A stretch of DNA of 64,000 nucleotides, taken from the NCBI RefSeq assembly GCF_009758125.1, contig NZ_WRXO01000005.1, forward strand, positions 372,001 through 436,000, written 5' to 3'. Origin of the DNA: Chitinophaga oryziterrae (GTDB lineage: Bacteria > Bacteroidota > Bacteroidia > Chitinophagales > Chitinophagaceae). Positions 9,201 through 16,997 of this stretch are shown here, piece by piece. The notes under the pieces were generated by a model. That model saw nothing but the letters and a program-made list of their open reading frames with translations, was not told the DNA's origin and did no database searches. A program made the translations under genes and the position numbers. Position 1 is the first letter of the stretch, and each line of letters starts with the position of its first letter.

Positions 9201-9618
9201 GTATCAGCTGACGCAGATGTTCGTGGTCGCCGTCAAAGTATATTATCAGCTTATTACCCACCAGCTTGGTGACGCCGCCGGTATTCTGCCAGTCAACGCC
9301 AATGCCTATATTGGATTGCTTCATTTCACCGAAGCTGTTATAGACCACAATATTTACCCGTTGACGGAAAGAGAACTCCATGAACTGTTCCAGTTGCGGC
9401 AATTCCTTTTCTGCAACCTGAGCTGCATATTTACCCAGTTCTAATCCGTTTTGGCTGAAATAAGTATTAAAATGACGGGTCTGATAGTAACGCCATTTGA
9501 AGTTCTTATGCTGTATGCGGTTCTGCCCAAATTCCACGGAGTTGGTCTGTGCCTGTGAAAGATACGAGCCAAGTAATAGGGTACCGGTAAATAATAACCT
9601 GGTAATAAGTCGGTTCAT
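6229..9618 (-). CDS. large surface protein: pseudo-peptidase domain, TolB-like propeller, C-terminal beta-barrel
   Basis: 1129 residues. Signal peptide (to SQAQ, residue 24). Residues about 40-270 resemble a peptidase-MA-like gluzincin domain, but the HExxH helix reads LIRQGIARVML and the downstream WxxEG motif reads WFTDGFIAY, so zinc ligands are absent. Residues about 290-560 carry PD40/TolB-type propeller repeats (NYPLLAWNQKGNRLAIIYE, DLDPSFVAFPGKSGIIFSSNRP). A Ser/Ala-rich linker (about 640-700) leads to a C-terminal region rich in alternating strands and ending in Phe (YFGMGVDF), typical of an outer membrane barrel of the Omp85/surface-antigen kind. Probably cell-surface; function unknown. 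Confidence 0.75.
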   Translation of the reverse strand: MNRLITRLLFTGTLLLGSYLSQAQTNSVEFGQNRIQHKNFKWRYYQTRHFNTYFSQNGLELGKYAAQVAEKELPQLEQFMEFSFRQRVNIVVYNSFGEMKQSNIGIGVDWQNTGGVTKLVGNKLIIYFDGDHEHLRQLIRQGIARVMLENLLFGEDIGEFAGNAVLIDFPKWFTDGFIAYAAETWNATLDDELKDAIQSGRYKSFNQLAYEKPLLAGHAFWYYVESKYGKDAVPYLMYISRINRGLKKGFQQVLNQKPKNAMQDFMVYNAKRFQDDNRKRKQVTRGRTVVAREIGKSNFYRFQANPKSNNYAVVEFTKGIYRVQIQVADNKPKVLLRSGVRMQESQLDPNYPLLAWNQKGNRLAIIYEHEGKTKLMIYDLISKTTLRQDLNKFDRVIDMKYFFEFDNSLLLSAVKNGHTDIYTYSISNNKVEQITNDVYDDLDPSFVAFPGKSGIIFSSNRPSPTAKGSDTVLPSGHYNVFLVDNWNKSAAKQISQLTDMKYGDARSPLQYNNTHFTFVSDANGIRNRYAGFFKTERAGVDSLFFVGSEILHNPDKTELDSALADYGATEPDSVMAVSITKDSTYTFPLTNYQYGIKESRGAGDQSEVSQVTQQFGFKRLFKLKVDTVALRKRNVNARPTTFRAREMHEDSIRMGLPTYHSKPKADTAKKADFFQSEFGSEPADSSSNAAGTATAVQIPQLQSLLKSARLLPYKLKFSSDYLILSLDNSVLINRYQPFTGQPTSPIRLVDPLNGLIRIGVSDLMEDYKFSGGFRVPSSLDGSEYFFSFAYLKKRFDYKFTYYRKVDKYSSLGTDSAGTVLIDYPAKMKTNLFQLDVRYPFDEARSIRMQVGFRNDKFVVAGSDETTLKLKDFHDNYALLRLEYVYDNTTNPAINIWHGTRYKIYGDMNAQINGDMYQIFGTGSTAKGKFTYNTGVDVRHYESIFRNFIWATRFSADFSWGTRKLLYYLGGTDNWLNPKINTNTPVNMSENYAFQTLSTPLRGYKQNARNGNNVMVLNTELRLPVFATFMDRPINSAIIRNFQLTSFIDIGTAWNQKLNFKDANYTYYTGSDGTVTVKVKEGFLGPFVGGYGFGARTTIAGYFLRVDAGWPAVGFFRGKPIWYFGMGVDF

Positions 9619-9674
9619 ACAGAAAGTATTGATAATATTGCGTTCTTAGTTAAATTTAGCAAAAATCGGTAACA

Positions 9675-10313
9675 ATGCTTGAAATACAATGTTTCACCTT
9701 TAATCCGTTTCAGGAAAATACTTATTTACTCATAAACGAAAAAAAGGATTGTATAATTATAGATCCGGGCTGTTATTTTGAAGAAGAACGAAAAGAATTA
9801 CTTGCGTATATCGAAAAAGAGGGGTTAAATGTTACCCGTCTCCTGAATACTCACTGCCATCTTGATCATATTTTTGGTAACCGCCTGGTTGCTAAAACAT
9901 ATGGAGTGGGCCTGGAGATACATATGTTAGATAAAATTGTATTAGATCGTTCTCCCGAGATTGGTAAAATGTATAATGTTCCTTTTGAACCTTCCGTCGA
10001 ACCAGCCCGTTACCTGGAAGAGGGTGAAAAGATACAACTTGGGGATGATGAACTGGTGGTATTATTAACGCCAGGACATTCACCCGGTAGTGTTTGTTTT
10101 TACTGTGCCGTACAGCAGTTCGTAATTGGTGGTGATGTGTTATTCTACCAGAGCATTGGCCGCACAGACCTGCCCGGTGGAAACCATCAGACATTAATTA
10201 ACAGTATACAGGAAAAATTGTTCGTATTGCCCGATGATGTAACCGTATATCCCGGACATGGACAGCCTACGACCATAGGATTTGAGAAAAAGAACAATCC
10301 GTTCCTGCACTAG
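9675..10313 (+). CDS. MBL-fold metallo-hydrolase (glyoxalase II-like)
   Basis: 212 residues, a complete single-domain metallo-beta-lactamase fold. Metal-binding motifs are intact: NTHCHLDHIFGN (HxHxDH), TPGHSPGSVCFY, GGDVLFYQSIGRTDL (bridging Asp) and YPGHGQPT. It resembles short hydroxyacylglutathione hydrolases of the YcbL type, which lack the C-terminal glutathione-binding domain of true glyoxalase II, so the physiological thioester is uncertain. Its last 4 bp overlap the end of the convergent flippase gene, with no terminator between them. Confidence 0.9.
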   Translation: MLEIQCFTFNPFQENTYLLINEKKDCIIIDPGCYFEEERKELLAYIEKEGLNVTRLLNTHCHLDHIFGNRLVAKTYGVGLEIHMLDKIVLDRSPEIGKMYNVPFEPSVEPARYLEEGEKIQLGDDELVVLLTPGHSPGSVCFYCAVQQFVIGGDVLFYQSIGRTDLPGGNHQTLINSIQEKLFVLPDDVTVYPGHGQPTTIGFEKKNNPFLH

Positions 10314-11845
10314 ATCCTGCTGACGAACTTACCGATGAAGGGCAGGCGGGCAAACTCTTTCTTCTCCATCTTCAGCATGAACCAGATATAGGCGCCAAAT
10401 AACAGGGTCGCGACTATCAGTGACAATGGCTTGAGCGCATAGATATCATCCGGGGAAAGCAGTTTCCGGTTCAGGAAATCGAAGCAGTAATAGGTAAGCA
10501 CCGCAGTAATAATGTAGGTGATGATCCTGGGCAGATGGTAAGGGACCGGATAGTACTTCTGGCCCAGGGAGTAACACACCGTCATCTGGATAAAGTAACA
10601 TACCATGGTGGCAAGGGCTGCTCCAAAGTAGCCCATTCGTGGAATCCACCACCAGTTAAGCAAAAAGGCCATTATTGCCGTAATGATGGTAATGATGGCG
10701 CCTGTGCTGGTACGGTCTGTGAGTTTGAACCAGATAGTGAGATTATAATAAATACCTAAGAACATATTGGCCAGCAGTAATACCGGTACGATCTTCATTC
10801 CCGGGTAATACACCGGTTTACGCAGGAAGATCTTCCATACGTTCAGGTAAAGACTTACAAACAGGAACATAAAACAGAGCAGCACCACAAAGAGTTTCAT
10901 GATACGGGCATACAGCTTCTGAGGATTCACCCCCTCTGCCTGTTTAAAGAAAAAGGGTTCTGCGCCTAACTTAAATGCCTGTATGAACATGGTAATCAGG
11001 ATGGCCAGCTTATAGTTGGCGGCATAAATACCGATCAGCTGCTTCTTGATCTCCATGTCATTGCCGGGCAGGAACTCCGGCAGGAACCATGCACGGTCGA
11101 AGGTTTCATTCACCATCCCCGCCATACCCACGATGATCAGGGGAACGGCATAGTTCAGCATTTGTCTCCACAGCTTTCTGTCAAACTCCCATTTAATACG
11201 CAGTAACTGCGGCAGGAATAACAACAGGGTGACCGCACTACCCAGCATGTTGCTGAGATAGATAAAGCCTACCTGGTCATCTTTATCGACGAGTGGCAGC
11301 CAATGCCAGCCGGCTGCACGCAATTTAGGGACCAACACCAAAAAGAAAACATTGAACCCAATAGTGGTGAGGATACCCGAGATACGGATGATCGCATAAC
11401 GTACCGGCCTGTTCTCCAGCCTTAGCTGGGCAAAGGGAATGGCTGTTAATGCGTCAAATGCCATGATCATTACTACGGCTGTATAAAACCCGGGATGCCC
11501 TTTCAGCCCCCCCAGCGCTCCTACATAAGAATTGATCACAGGACCGCGCAGTAACAATAATAATATGGTGATACCTATAGTGGTAAATAATAATGACAGG
11601 GTAGATACACTTAACACGGAGCGACTGTTCTCCTTTTTCGCAAAGCGGAAAAAGGCGGTTTCCATGCCATAAGTGAGTACAATATTCATAAAGGGCACGT
11701 AGGCATATACGGTAGACATCTCTCCGTAGGCAGCCTGCGTCATCAGTTCCAGGTAAAGAGGGGTTAAAAAGTAGTTAAGCAGTTTACTTGCTATGTTACT
11801 AAAACCGTAGTATATCGTCTGTCCTGCTAATGATTTAATACTCAA
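10310..11845 (-). CDS. oligosaccharide flippase / polysaccharide biosynthesis membrane protein (MOP superfamily)
   Basis: 511 residues with 12-14 hydrophobic helices, starting SIKSLAGQTIYYGFSNIASKLLNYFLTPLY, the characteristic first helix of Wzx/MurJ-like PST exporters. ERP/MOP features include the MTQAAYGEMSTVYAYVPF segment. Expected role: flipping a lipid-linked glycan across the inner membrane. There is no surrounding glycan gene cluster, only arfB upstream (25 bp away), so the substrate is unknown. A promoter-like CAAAATTA (TAATTTTG on the minus strand) lies at 11862-11869. Confidence 0.88.
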   Translation of the reverse strand: MSIKSLAGQTIYYGFSNIASKLLNYFLTPLYLELMTQAAYGEMSTVYAYVPFMNIVLTYGMETAFFRFAKKENSRSVLSVSTLSLLFTTIGITILLLLLRGPVINSYVGALGGLKGHPGFYTAVVMIMAFDALTAIPFAQLRLENRPVRYAIIRISGILTTIGFNVFFLVLVPKLRAAGWHWLPLVDKDDQVGFIYLSNMLGSAVTLLLFLPQLLRIKWEFDRKLWRQMLNYAVPLIIVGMAGMVNETFDRAWFLPEFLPGNDMEIKKQLIGIYAANYKLAILITMFIQAFKLGAEPFFFKQAEGVNPQKLYARIMKLFVVLLCFMFLFVSLYLNVWKIFLRKPVYYPGMKIVPVLLLANMFLGIYYNLTIWFKLTDRTSTGAIITIITAIMAFLLNWWWIPRMGYFGAALATMVCYFIQMTVCYSLGQKYYPVPYHLPRIITYIITAVLTYYCFDFLNRKLLSPDDIYALKPLSLIVATLLFGAYIWFMLKMEKKEFARLPFIGKFVSRI

Positions 11846-11861
11846 AGCCCTGATTTTTAAC

Positions 11862-11869
11862 CAAAATTA
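11862..11869 (-). promoter_or_regulatory. -7 promoter element for the flippase gene
   Basis: Reads TAATTTTG on the minus strand, matching TAnnTTTG, 17 bp before the start codon. It lies between the flippase gene and the arfB stop, so the flippase may have its own promoter besides read-through from arfB. Confidence 0.45.
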
Positions 11870-11870
11870 A

Positions 11871-12269
11871 TTATTCCAATCCTTTCCTGCGGCCTTGTTT
11901 TTTCTCAGACAGCTGCTTTTTGAATTGCAGCCGTTTTTCCTTTACAGCCTTCGAGGGTTTGGTAGCAATACGCTTCCTGGGCTTTATTAAAGCCTTCTGC
12001 ACAAGTTCGTTCATTTTTTTAACTACCAGCTGTTTATTGCCCAGCTGGGTGCGCTCTTCCTGAGAACGTACCTGCAAAAAACCTTCCGAATTTATACGAT
12101 TTGACAGTTTTTCCTGCACCAGGATTTTTTGCCCGGGCGTGAGCAAAACAGATCCCTCTACATGAAAGTAACCTTCTACCATCGTTTCCACCTTGTTCAC
12201 ATTTTGCCCTCCACTACCACCGCTGCGGGCAGTCCGGAAATTTATTTCCGGGGAAAGATCTATACTCAT
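11871..12269 (-). CDS. arfB: ArfB-type ribosome-rescue peptidyl-tRNA hydrolase
   Basis: 132 residues. Contains the class I release-factor catalytic loop (RTARSGGSGGQNVNKVET, GGQ at about residues 21-23) without a codon-recognition domain, and a basic C-terminal tail (KPRKRIATKPSKAVKEKRLQ..KKQLSEKKQGRRKG) that in ArfB/YaeJ enters the empty mRNA channel of stalled ribosomes. It hydrolyses peptidyl-tRNA on non-stop complexes. Length is typical. Probably cotranscribed with the flippase gene. Confidence 0.93.
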   Translation of the reverse strand: MSIDLSPEINFRTARSGGSGGQNVNKVETMVEGYFHVEGSVLLTPGQKILVQEKLSNRINSEGFLQVRSQEERTQLGNKQLVVKKMNELVQKALIKPRKRIATKPSKAVKEKRLQFKKQLSEKKQGRRKGLE

Positions 12270-12350
12270 TATATTAACTTTTTCTTATGATTGATTATCG
12301 TAATTTAATAAAGGTAATTTATTCGGGACACTTCTATTAAAACCTATATC

Positions 12351-13649
12351 ATGACTTTCCTTACTTCCTTACAGTTGCGCGTCCTAAAAACAAGCCTTAT
12401 ACCAGCCCTTATCACGTGGGGACTTACTGATTATTACTCATTACCTGCTCCCGTAAATACATTCGTTATTGTAGGAGTATTCTTTTTATGGGAATTCATT
12501 ATAGAGAAAGAATGGAAGAATACAGCTGTTGCCGGCGGCGTAATCATTGCTTTTTTTGGACTGCAATATTTACTGAATGTATATTTTATAGGTAAGTTTT
12601 TCATAGAGGATTATTTAGTAAATAATCATGACGGACACCTGAACGTGAACAACTGGATCGTAATAACACATCTGAATATGTTTATTGCCTATCTGATGGT
12701 TATTATTACCCGGTTTCATCTGAAAGGAACAGAAAAAAAGTACACAGCAGGTATACTGGCGGCTTTGATTTTTTATCTGCTGCCTAAAACAGGTAACCCC
12801 TTCAGCAGCGGCCCTCCACATTTCATTATATACCCCCTCCTGCAGAACTGGTGTAATATCATCTTTTACTATGTACTTGTTTTTCTTATTGAGAATGGCT
12901 TTTCAAATAAAAATATCTTTGAAAAGCTATATTCCAAAATACAGGTATTGAACAAATGGGAATATCTTTTCATTTGGATAGCCATATCTTTTATCTGGTT
13001 GGGCTGTGTCGGAGATCTGAATACAAGAATAGAAGTAATGTTTGCAAAAGACAGCATGAACGGAGAACCGCTATTGATCAGTGGTATCTTTATGCTGGCT
13101 TGTGTATTATTCCTGTATGCGGGGACTTTAATGATGCGTAATCTTAGTACCAGCAGGGCTTTAACTACAGGTTGGTATAGTCCCTGGTTGTTATTGCTGC
13201 ATCTGATTCCCGGTGTAAATGTCATAGCAGTAGCGCTTTGTTTTTTCTCCGCGGAAAGAGAAGGGACAGTGGTAGATAATGGCCTTGATTATACAAATGC
13301 AGACAGGGGCCTGGCTAAAAAAATAATGATCACCATCGGGATTATCGTTACTGTTTATAACATCTACAATATGCTGGTAGTGCCTACCGGACTGAGATTG
13401 CTGGGAATAGGCATTCTGTTGGTTGTATACCTGCTAAAGATCGTTGCTTATATCAGACTGCCTTACAATAAAATATTTGTGTACGTCGCGGTCGGGTTTA
13501 ATATTCTCACCATCGCATATTCGATAGATGACCGCTTTATTATTTATCTTTCACTTATTTATCTTTATTATTATTTCCTGATAGAATTATTTTATCCTGA
13601 ACTGGAGCCGGAAGATATTATGGAAGTGAAGAATGTACAGGGTATCTAA
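12351..13649 (+). CDS. hypothetical polytopic membrane protein
   Basis: 432 residues, not assigned to a family. About 11-12 hydrophobic helices are spread over the whole length (for example TFVIVGVFFLWEFIIE, VAGGVIIAFFGLQYLL, ISGIFMLACVLFLYAGTLMM). The loops are short, with two soluble stretches near IEDYLVNNHDGHLNVNN and SAEREGTVVDNGLDYTNADRG. The protein is rich in Ile, Tyr and Phe, with an acidic end (YPELEPEDIMEVKNVQGI). No transporter signature was recognised. It lies 12 bp before dtd in an apparent operon running to the YihY-like gene. Confidence 0.65.
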   Translation: MTFLTSLQLRVLKTSLIPALITWGLTDYYSLPAPVNTFVIVGVFFLWEFIIEKEWKNTAVAGGVIIAFFGLQYLLNVYFIGKFFIEDYLVNNHDGHLNVNNWIVITHLNMFIAYLMVIITRFHLKGTEKKYTAGILAALIFYLLPKTGNPFSSGPPHFIIYPLLQNWCNIIFYYVLVFLIENGFSNKNIFEKLYSKIQVLNKWEYLFIWIAISFIWLGCVGDLNTRIEVMFAKDSMNGEPLLISGIFMLACVLFLYAGTLMMRNLSTSRALTTGWYSPWLLLLHLIPGVNVIAVALCFFSAEREGTVVDNGLDYTNADRGLAKKIMITIGIIVTVYNIYNMLVVPTGLRLLGIGILLVVYLLKIVAYIRLPYNKIFVYVAVGFNILTIAYSIDDRFIIYLSLIYLYYYFLIELFYPELEPEDIMEVKNVQGI

Positions 13650-13661
13650 AGCGTTACCTAT

Positions 13662-14114
13662 ATGCGTGCAGTTATACAGCGGGTTACTAAAGCATCTGTC
13701 ACAGTAGAAGAGCAGATTACCGGTAGTATAGACACCGGGATGCTGGTATTACTGGGAATAGAAGAGGCGGATACAACAGAAGACATTATATGGCTGAGTA
13801 ATAAGATCACTAACCTGCGCATCTTTAATGATGCGCAGGGAGTAATGAACCAATCTGTAAAAGAAGTGGATGGTAACATCTTATTAGTGAGCCAGTTTAC
13901 CCTGTATGCGGCTACTAAAAAAGGAAATCGTCCTTCTTATATCCGGGCCGGTAAGCCGGATATTGCCATCCCTTTATATGAACAAATGATTATCCAACTG
14001 GGTTTGGATATGGGAAAACAGATTTACACGGGTATCTTCGGTGCAGATATGAAAGTAGCACTGCTGAATGATGGGCCGGTGACGATTATCATTGATACAA
14101 AAAATAAAGAATGA
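13662..14114 (+). CDS. dtd: D-aminoacyl-tRNA deacylase
   Basis: 150 residues, full length. Hydrolyses D-aminoacyl-tRNA (and Gly-tRNA-Ala) to keep D-amino acids out of proteins. It begins MRAVIQRVTKASVTVE and carries both signatures of the family: SQFTLYA (catalytic/substrate loop) and the cross-subunit Gly-cisPro motif region, here NDGPVT. Its stop overlaps the start of the next gene (ATGA at 14111-14114), which indicates translational coupling. Confidence 0.96.
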   Translation: MRAVIQRVTKASVTVEEQITGSIDTGMLVLLGIEEADTTEDIIWLSNKITNLRIFNDAQGVMNQSVKEVDGNILLVSQFTLYAATKKGNRPSYIRAGKPDIAIPLYEQMIIQLGLDMGKQIYTGIFGADMKVALLNDGPVTIIIDTKNKE

Positions 14115-14437
14115 CAATTCAGGAAGCTCAGGAGAAAATAGATGGCTGGATTAAAACAGTGGGGGTGCGCTATTTTAGTGAGCTCACCAACATGGCCATT
14201 TTAACGGAAGAGGTAGGTGAAGTGGCCCGCATTATGGCCAGGAAATATGGAGATCAGTCGTCTAAGGAATCGGACCAGAAAAAGGAGCTGGCAGATGAGC
14301 TGGCGGATGTACTGTGGGTGCTGTTCTGTATCGCCAATCAAACGGGGATAGATATGACCGATGCGCTGGAAAAGAATTTCGAAAAGAAGAATATCCGGGA
14401 TGCTACCCGGCACAAGGAAAACAGGAAGCTGCAATAA
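14111..14437 (+). CDS. MazG-like nucleotide pyrophosphohydrolase
   Basis: 108 residues, a single all-alpha MazG/NTP-PPase domain. The metal-binding pattern EEVGEVAR...ELADELADVLWVLFCIAN (ExxE-x-ExxD) is intact. Such single-domain enzymes hydrolyse (d)NTPs to monophosphates, often as housecleaning against non-canonical nucleotides. Start overlaps the dtd stop by 4 bp. Confidence 0.9.
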   Translation: MTIQEAQEKIDGWIKTVGVRYFSELTNMAILTEEVGEVARIMARKYGDQSSKESDQKKELADELADVLWVLFCIANQTGIDMTDALEKNFEKKNIRDATRHKENRKLQ

Positions 14438-14456
14438 AAGGCAGATTTTTTGATAA

Positions 14457-15437
14457 ATGAATGATATGCAACGTCCCGGAATTATAAAAGGTTATTGGCA
14501 GGTGCTGAAACAGACAGGCAGTGATTTTATCGATGATAAGGTCCTGAAACTGAGTGCTGCACTCTCTTATTATACTATTTTCTCCATCGCTCCCATGCTG
14601 ATCGTGATTATTACACTTTGCCAGGTATTCCTGGGAAGGGAGGCGATAGAAGGTAGTGTTTACGGGCAGATCAATCACCTGGTAGGCAATGAAGCGGCCT
14701 TACAGATACAACAGATGATTAAGAATGCGACACTTTCCGGAGATTCCACCTGGGCCACCATTGTAGGGGTGATTACCCTTGTTTTTGGCGCTACCGGGGT
14801 ATTCGGGGAGATCCAGGATTCCATCAATTTCATCTGGCAGTTGAAAGCCAAACCTAAGAACGGGCTGCTTAAGATCCTGATAAACCGCCTGCTCTCCTTT
14901 TCCATGGTGATCAGCCTGGGATTCATATTGCTGGTATCGCTGGCATTGAACGGACTGATAGAGTTATTCGGTAAGCAGTTAATTTACTTATTGCCCCAGA
15001 TAACGGATGTAAGTATGGCGTTCATTTATGTCGTTAACCTGGCACTTACATTTACTATTATCACCCTCTTATTTGCTATTATATTCAAAGTATTACCTGA
15101 TGCCAGGGTGAAGTGGAAACATGTGATAGTGGGGGCTGTTACTACCGCAGTCCTGTTTATGATCGGTAAATTTGCGATCGGTTTTTACCTGGGAGCCAGT
15201 AAAGTAGGCTCTGCTTACGGGGCCGCAGGGTCTATTGTTATTATTTTACTGTGGGTATATTACTCTGCTATTATCCTGTATTTTGGTGCAGAATTTACAC
15301 AGGTATATGCCGAATATCATGGGGCGAGAATCCAGCCTAATGCCTATGCAGTATGGGTAAAAGAGATTCCTGTAGAGTCAACAGCACCTCTTGAAGCGAG
15401 GATTTCAGAGGAAAAGCCTGTGCCTGAGTCCCGTTAA
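14457..15437 (+). CDS. YihY/BrkB-family inner membrane protein
   Basis: 326 residues. Typical YihY/virulence factor BrkB layout: an amphipathic N-terminus with DKVLKLSAALSYYTIFSIAPMLIVI and six membrane helices, ending in GSAYGAAGSIVIILLWVYYSAIILYFGAEFTQVYAEYHG, the most conserved segment of the family. Once misnamed RNase BN; the molecular function is still unclear. The C-terminus (about 300-326) is a hydrophilic Glu/Pro tail. Last gene of the dtd operon; glyS has its own promoter 16 bp downstream. Confidence 0.92.
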   Translation: MNDMQRPGIIKGYWQVLKQTGSDFIDDKVLKLSAALSYYTIFSIAPMLIVIITLCQVFLGREAIEGSVYGQINHLVGNEAALQIQQMIKNATLSGDSTWATIVGVITLVFGATGVFGEIQDSINFIWQLKAKPKNGLLKILINRLLSFSMVISLGFILLVSLALNGLIELFGKQLIYLLPQITDVSMAFIYVVNLALTFTIITLLFAIIFKVLPDARVKWKHVIVGAVTTAVLFMIGKFAIGFYLGASKVGSAYGAAGSIVIILLWVYYSAIILYFGAEFTQVYAEYHGARIQPNAYAVWVKEIPVESTAPLEARISEEKPVPESR

Positions 15438-15452
15438 TTCCGAAAGCCTTAT

Positions 15453-15460
15453 TATATTTG
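15453..15460 (+). promoter_or_regulatory. -7 promoter element of glyS, almost leaderless
   Basis: TATATTTG matches TAnnTTTG. Only 7 bp separate it from ATG 15468, so transcription should start at or within a base or two of the start codon. No good -33 TTTG was found at the expected distance. Confidence 0.55.
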
Positions 15461-15467
15461 CGCCATT

Positions 15468-16889
15468 ATGGATCAGAACAAATTCCCGGCGATTATTGCG
15501 CATTGTAAAGAATATGGCTTCGTTTTCCCGTCCAGTGAGATTTACGACGGATTAAGTGCGGTATATGATTATGGTCAGTACGGGGCACAGTTGAAGAAGA
15601 ACATCCGCGACTACTGGTGGAAAAGCATGACCCAGATGCACGAAAACATTGTGGGGATCGATGCTGCCATCTTCATGCACCCTACTACCTGGAAAGCGTC
15701 CGGCCATGTGGACAGTTTCAGCGATCCCATGATAGATAATAAAGACAGTAAAAAGCGCTACCGGGTGGATCACCTGATAGAAGCATTTGCTGCCGACTTA
15801 CCGAAAGAGGAAGGTGAGGCGCTGTTAGCTAAAATGGAGATCCTGGAGAAAGACGCGGATTATGCAGGTCTTAAACAGTTAATAGATGACAATAAGATAA
15901 AGTGTTCAGTAAGTAAAACGGCCAACTGGACGGAAATCCGTCAGTTCAATCTGATGTTCTCTACCCAGTTGGGTAGTGTGACGGATGAGGCCAGCGAAAT
16001 ATACCTGCGTCCGGAAACGGCTCAGGGTATCTTCGTGAACTTCCTGAATGTGCAGAAAACCGGCCGTATGAAGATACCTTTTGGTATCGCGCAAACGGGT
16101 AAGGCTTTCCGCAATGAGATCGTAGCCCGTCAGTTCATTTTCCGTATGCGGGAGTTCGAACAGATGGAAATGCAGTTCTTTATCCGCCCTGGCACTGAGG
16201 GTGAGTGGTATGCTTACTGGAAAGAAGAACGCATGAAATGGCATCTGAGCTTAGGGACTTCTCCTGAAAGATATCATTTTAAAGATCACGTGAAACTGGC
16301 GCATTATGCAAAGGCGGCAGTGGATATTGAATATGAGTTCCCGATCGGTTTCAAGGAAGTAGAAGGTATCCATTCCCGTGGAGACTTCGATCTTACCCAA
16401 CACCAGATTTATAGTAAGAAGAAGTTACAGTACTTTGATACCGAGATCAATCAGAACTATGTTCCTTATGTGATAGAAACATCTATCGGTCTGGATCGTA
16501 TGTTCCTGTTGACAATCTGTGAGGCATATGCGGAAGAGGACCTGACTAAAGATGGTAAGGAAGATAGTCGCGTTGTGCTGAGATTCCCTGCTAAACTGGC
16601 TCCTACCAAACTGGCCATTTTCCCATTAACTAAGAAAGATGGTTTACCCGAAATCGCCAGGGAACTGATGGACCAGTGTAAATCTTCTTTCTATTGCTTT
16701 TATGAAGAGAAAGATGCGATCGGTAGACGTTACCGCCGTCAGGACGCTATTGGTACGCCTTTCTGTGTAACAATCGATCATCAGACTAAAGAAGATAACA
16801 TGGTGACTATCCGTTATCGGGATAGCATGGAACAGGAAAGAATTCCTTTAGATAAAGTAAAAGAGATCGTATTAAACGCTATCAGCTAG
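15468..16889 (+). CDS. glyS: glycine--tRNA ligase (alpha2 type)
   Basis: 473 residues, the dimeric single-chain class II GlyRS also found in eukaryotes and Archaea, not the alpha2beta2 form. It starts with FPAIIAHCKEYGFVFPSSEIYDGLSAVYDYGQYG. Class II motifs are present: glycine/adenylate site RPETAQGIFVNF, motif 2 RNEIVARQFIFRMREFEQMEMQFF and motif 3 SIGLDRMFL. The C-terminal anticodon-binding domain (about 385-473; PTKLAIFPLTKKDGLPEIARELM) is complete. It is followed directly by the second paired-hairpin repeat. Confidence 0.96.
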   Translation: MDQNKFPAIIAHCKEYGFVFPSSEIYDGLSAVYDYGQYGAQLKKNIRDYWWKSMTQMHENIVGIDAAIFMHPTTWKASGHVDSFSDPMIDNKDSKKRYRVDHLIEAFAADLPKEEGEALLAKMEILEKDADYAGLKQLIDDNKIKCSVSKTANWTEIRQFNLMFSTQLGSVTDEASEIYLRPETAQGIFVNFLNVQKTGRMKIPFGIAQTGKAFRNEIVARQFIFRMREFEQMEMQFFIRPGTEGEWYAYWKEERMKWHLSLGTSPERYHFKDHVKLAHYAKAAVDIEYEFPIGFKEVEGIHSRGDFDLTQHQIYSKKKLQYFDTEINQNYVPYVIETSIGLDRMFLLTICEAYAEEDLTKDGKEDSRVVLRFPAKLAPTKLAIFPLTKKDGLPEIARELMDQCKSSFYCFYEEKDAIGRRYRRQDAIGTPFCVTIDHQTKEDNMVTIRYRDSMEQERIPLDKVKEIVLNAIS

Positions 16890-16896
16890 GTAGCAT

Positions 16897-16996
16897 TTTG
16901 GGTGCAGGGCGAAGCCCTGCAAAAAGCCCTTCGAATTTTTAGTGATGATGCGAAGCATCATCACTAAAAATTGGTCTTTGATTGAAATAAATCAAA
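16897..16996. repeat. paired GCGAAGC-hairpin intergenic repeat, copy 2
   Basis: Same architecture as 3265-3368: a 7-bp stem with GAA loop (16904-16920, identical to copy 1) and an 18-bp stem with GAA loop (16934-16972). The long stem differs from copy 1 at three left-arm positions, and all three are matched by complementary changes in the right arm. Flanks (GGGTGCAGGG before; TTTGAT-AAATAAA-CAAA after) are also shared. It lies between the convergent glyS and flavin reductase genes and could terminate both here. Confidence 0.87.
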
Positions 16997-16997
16997 T

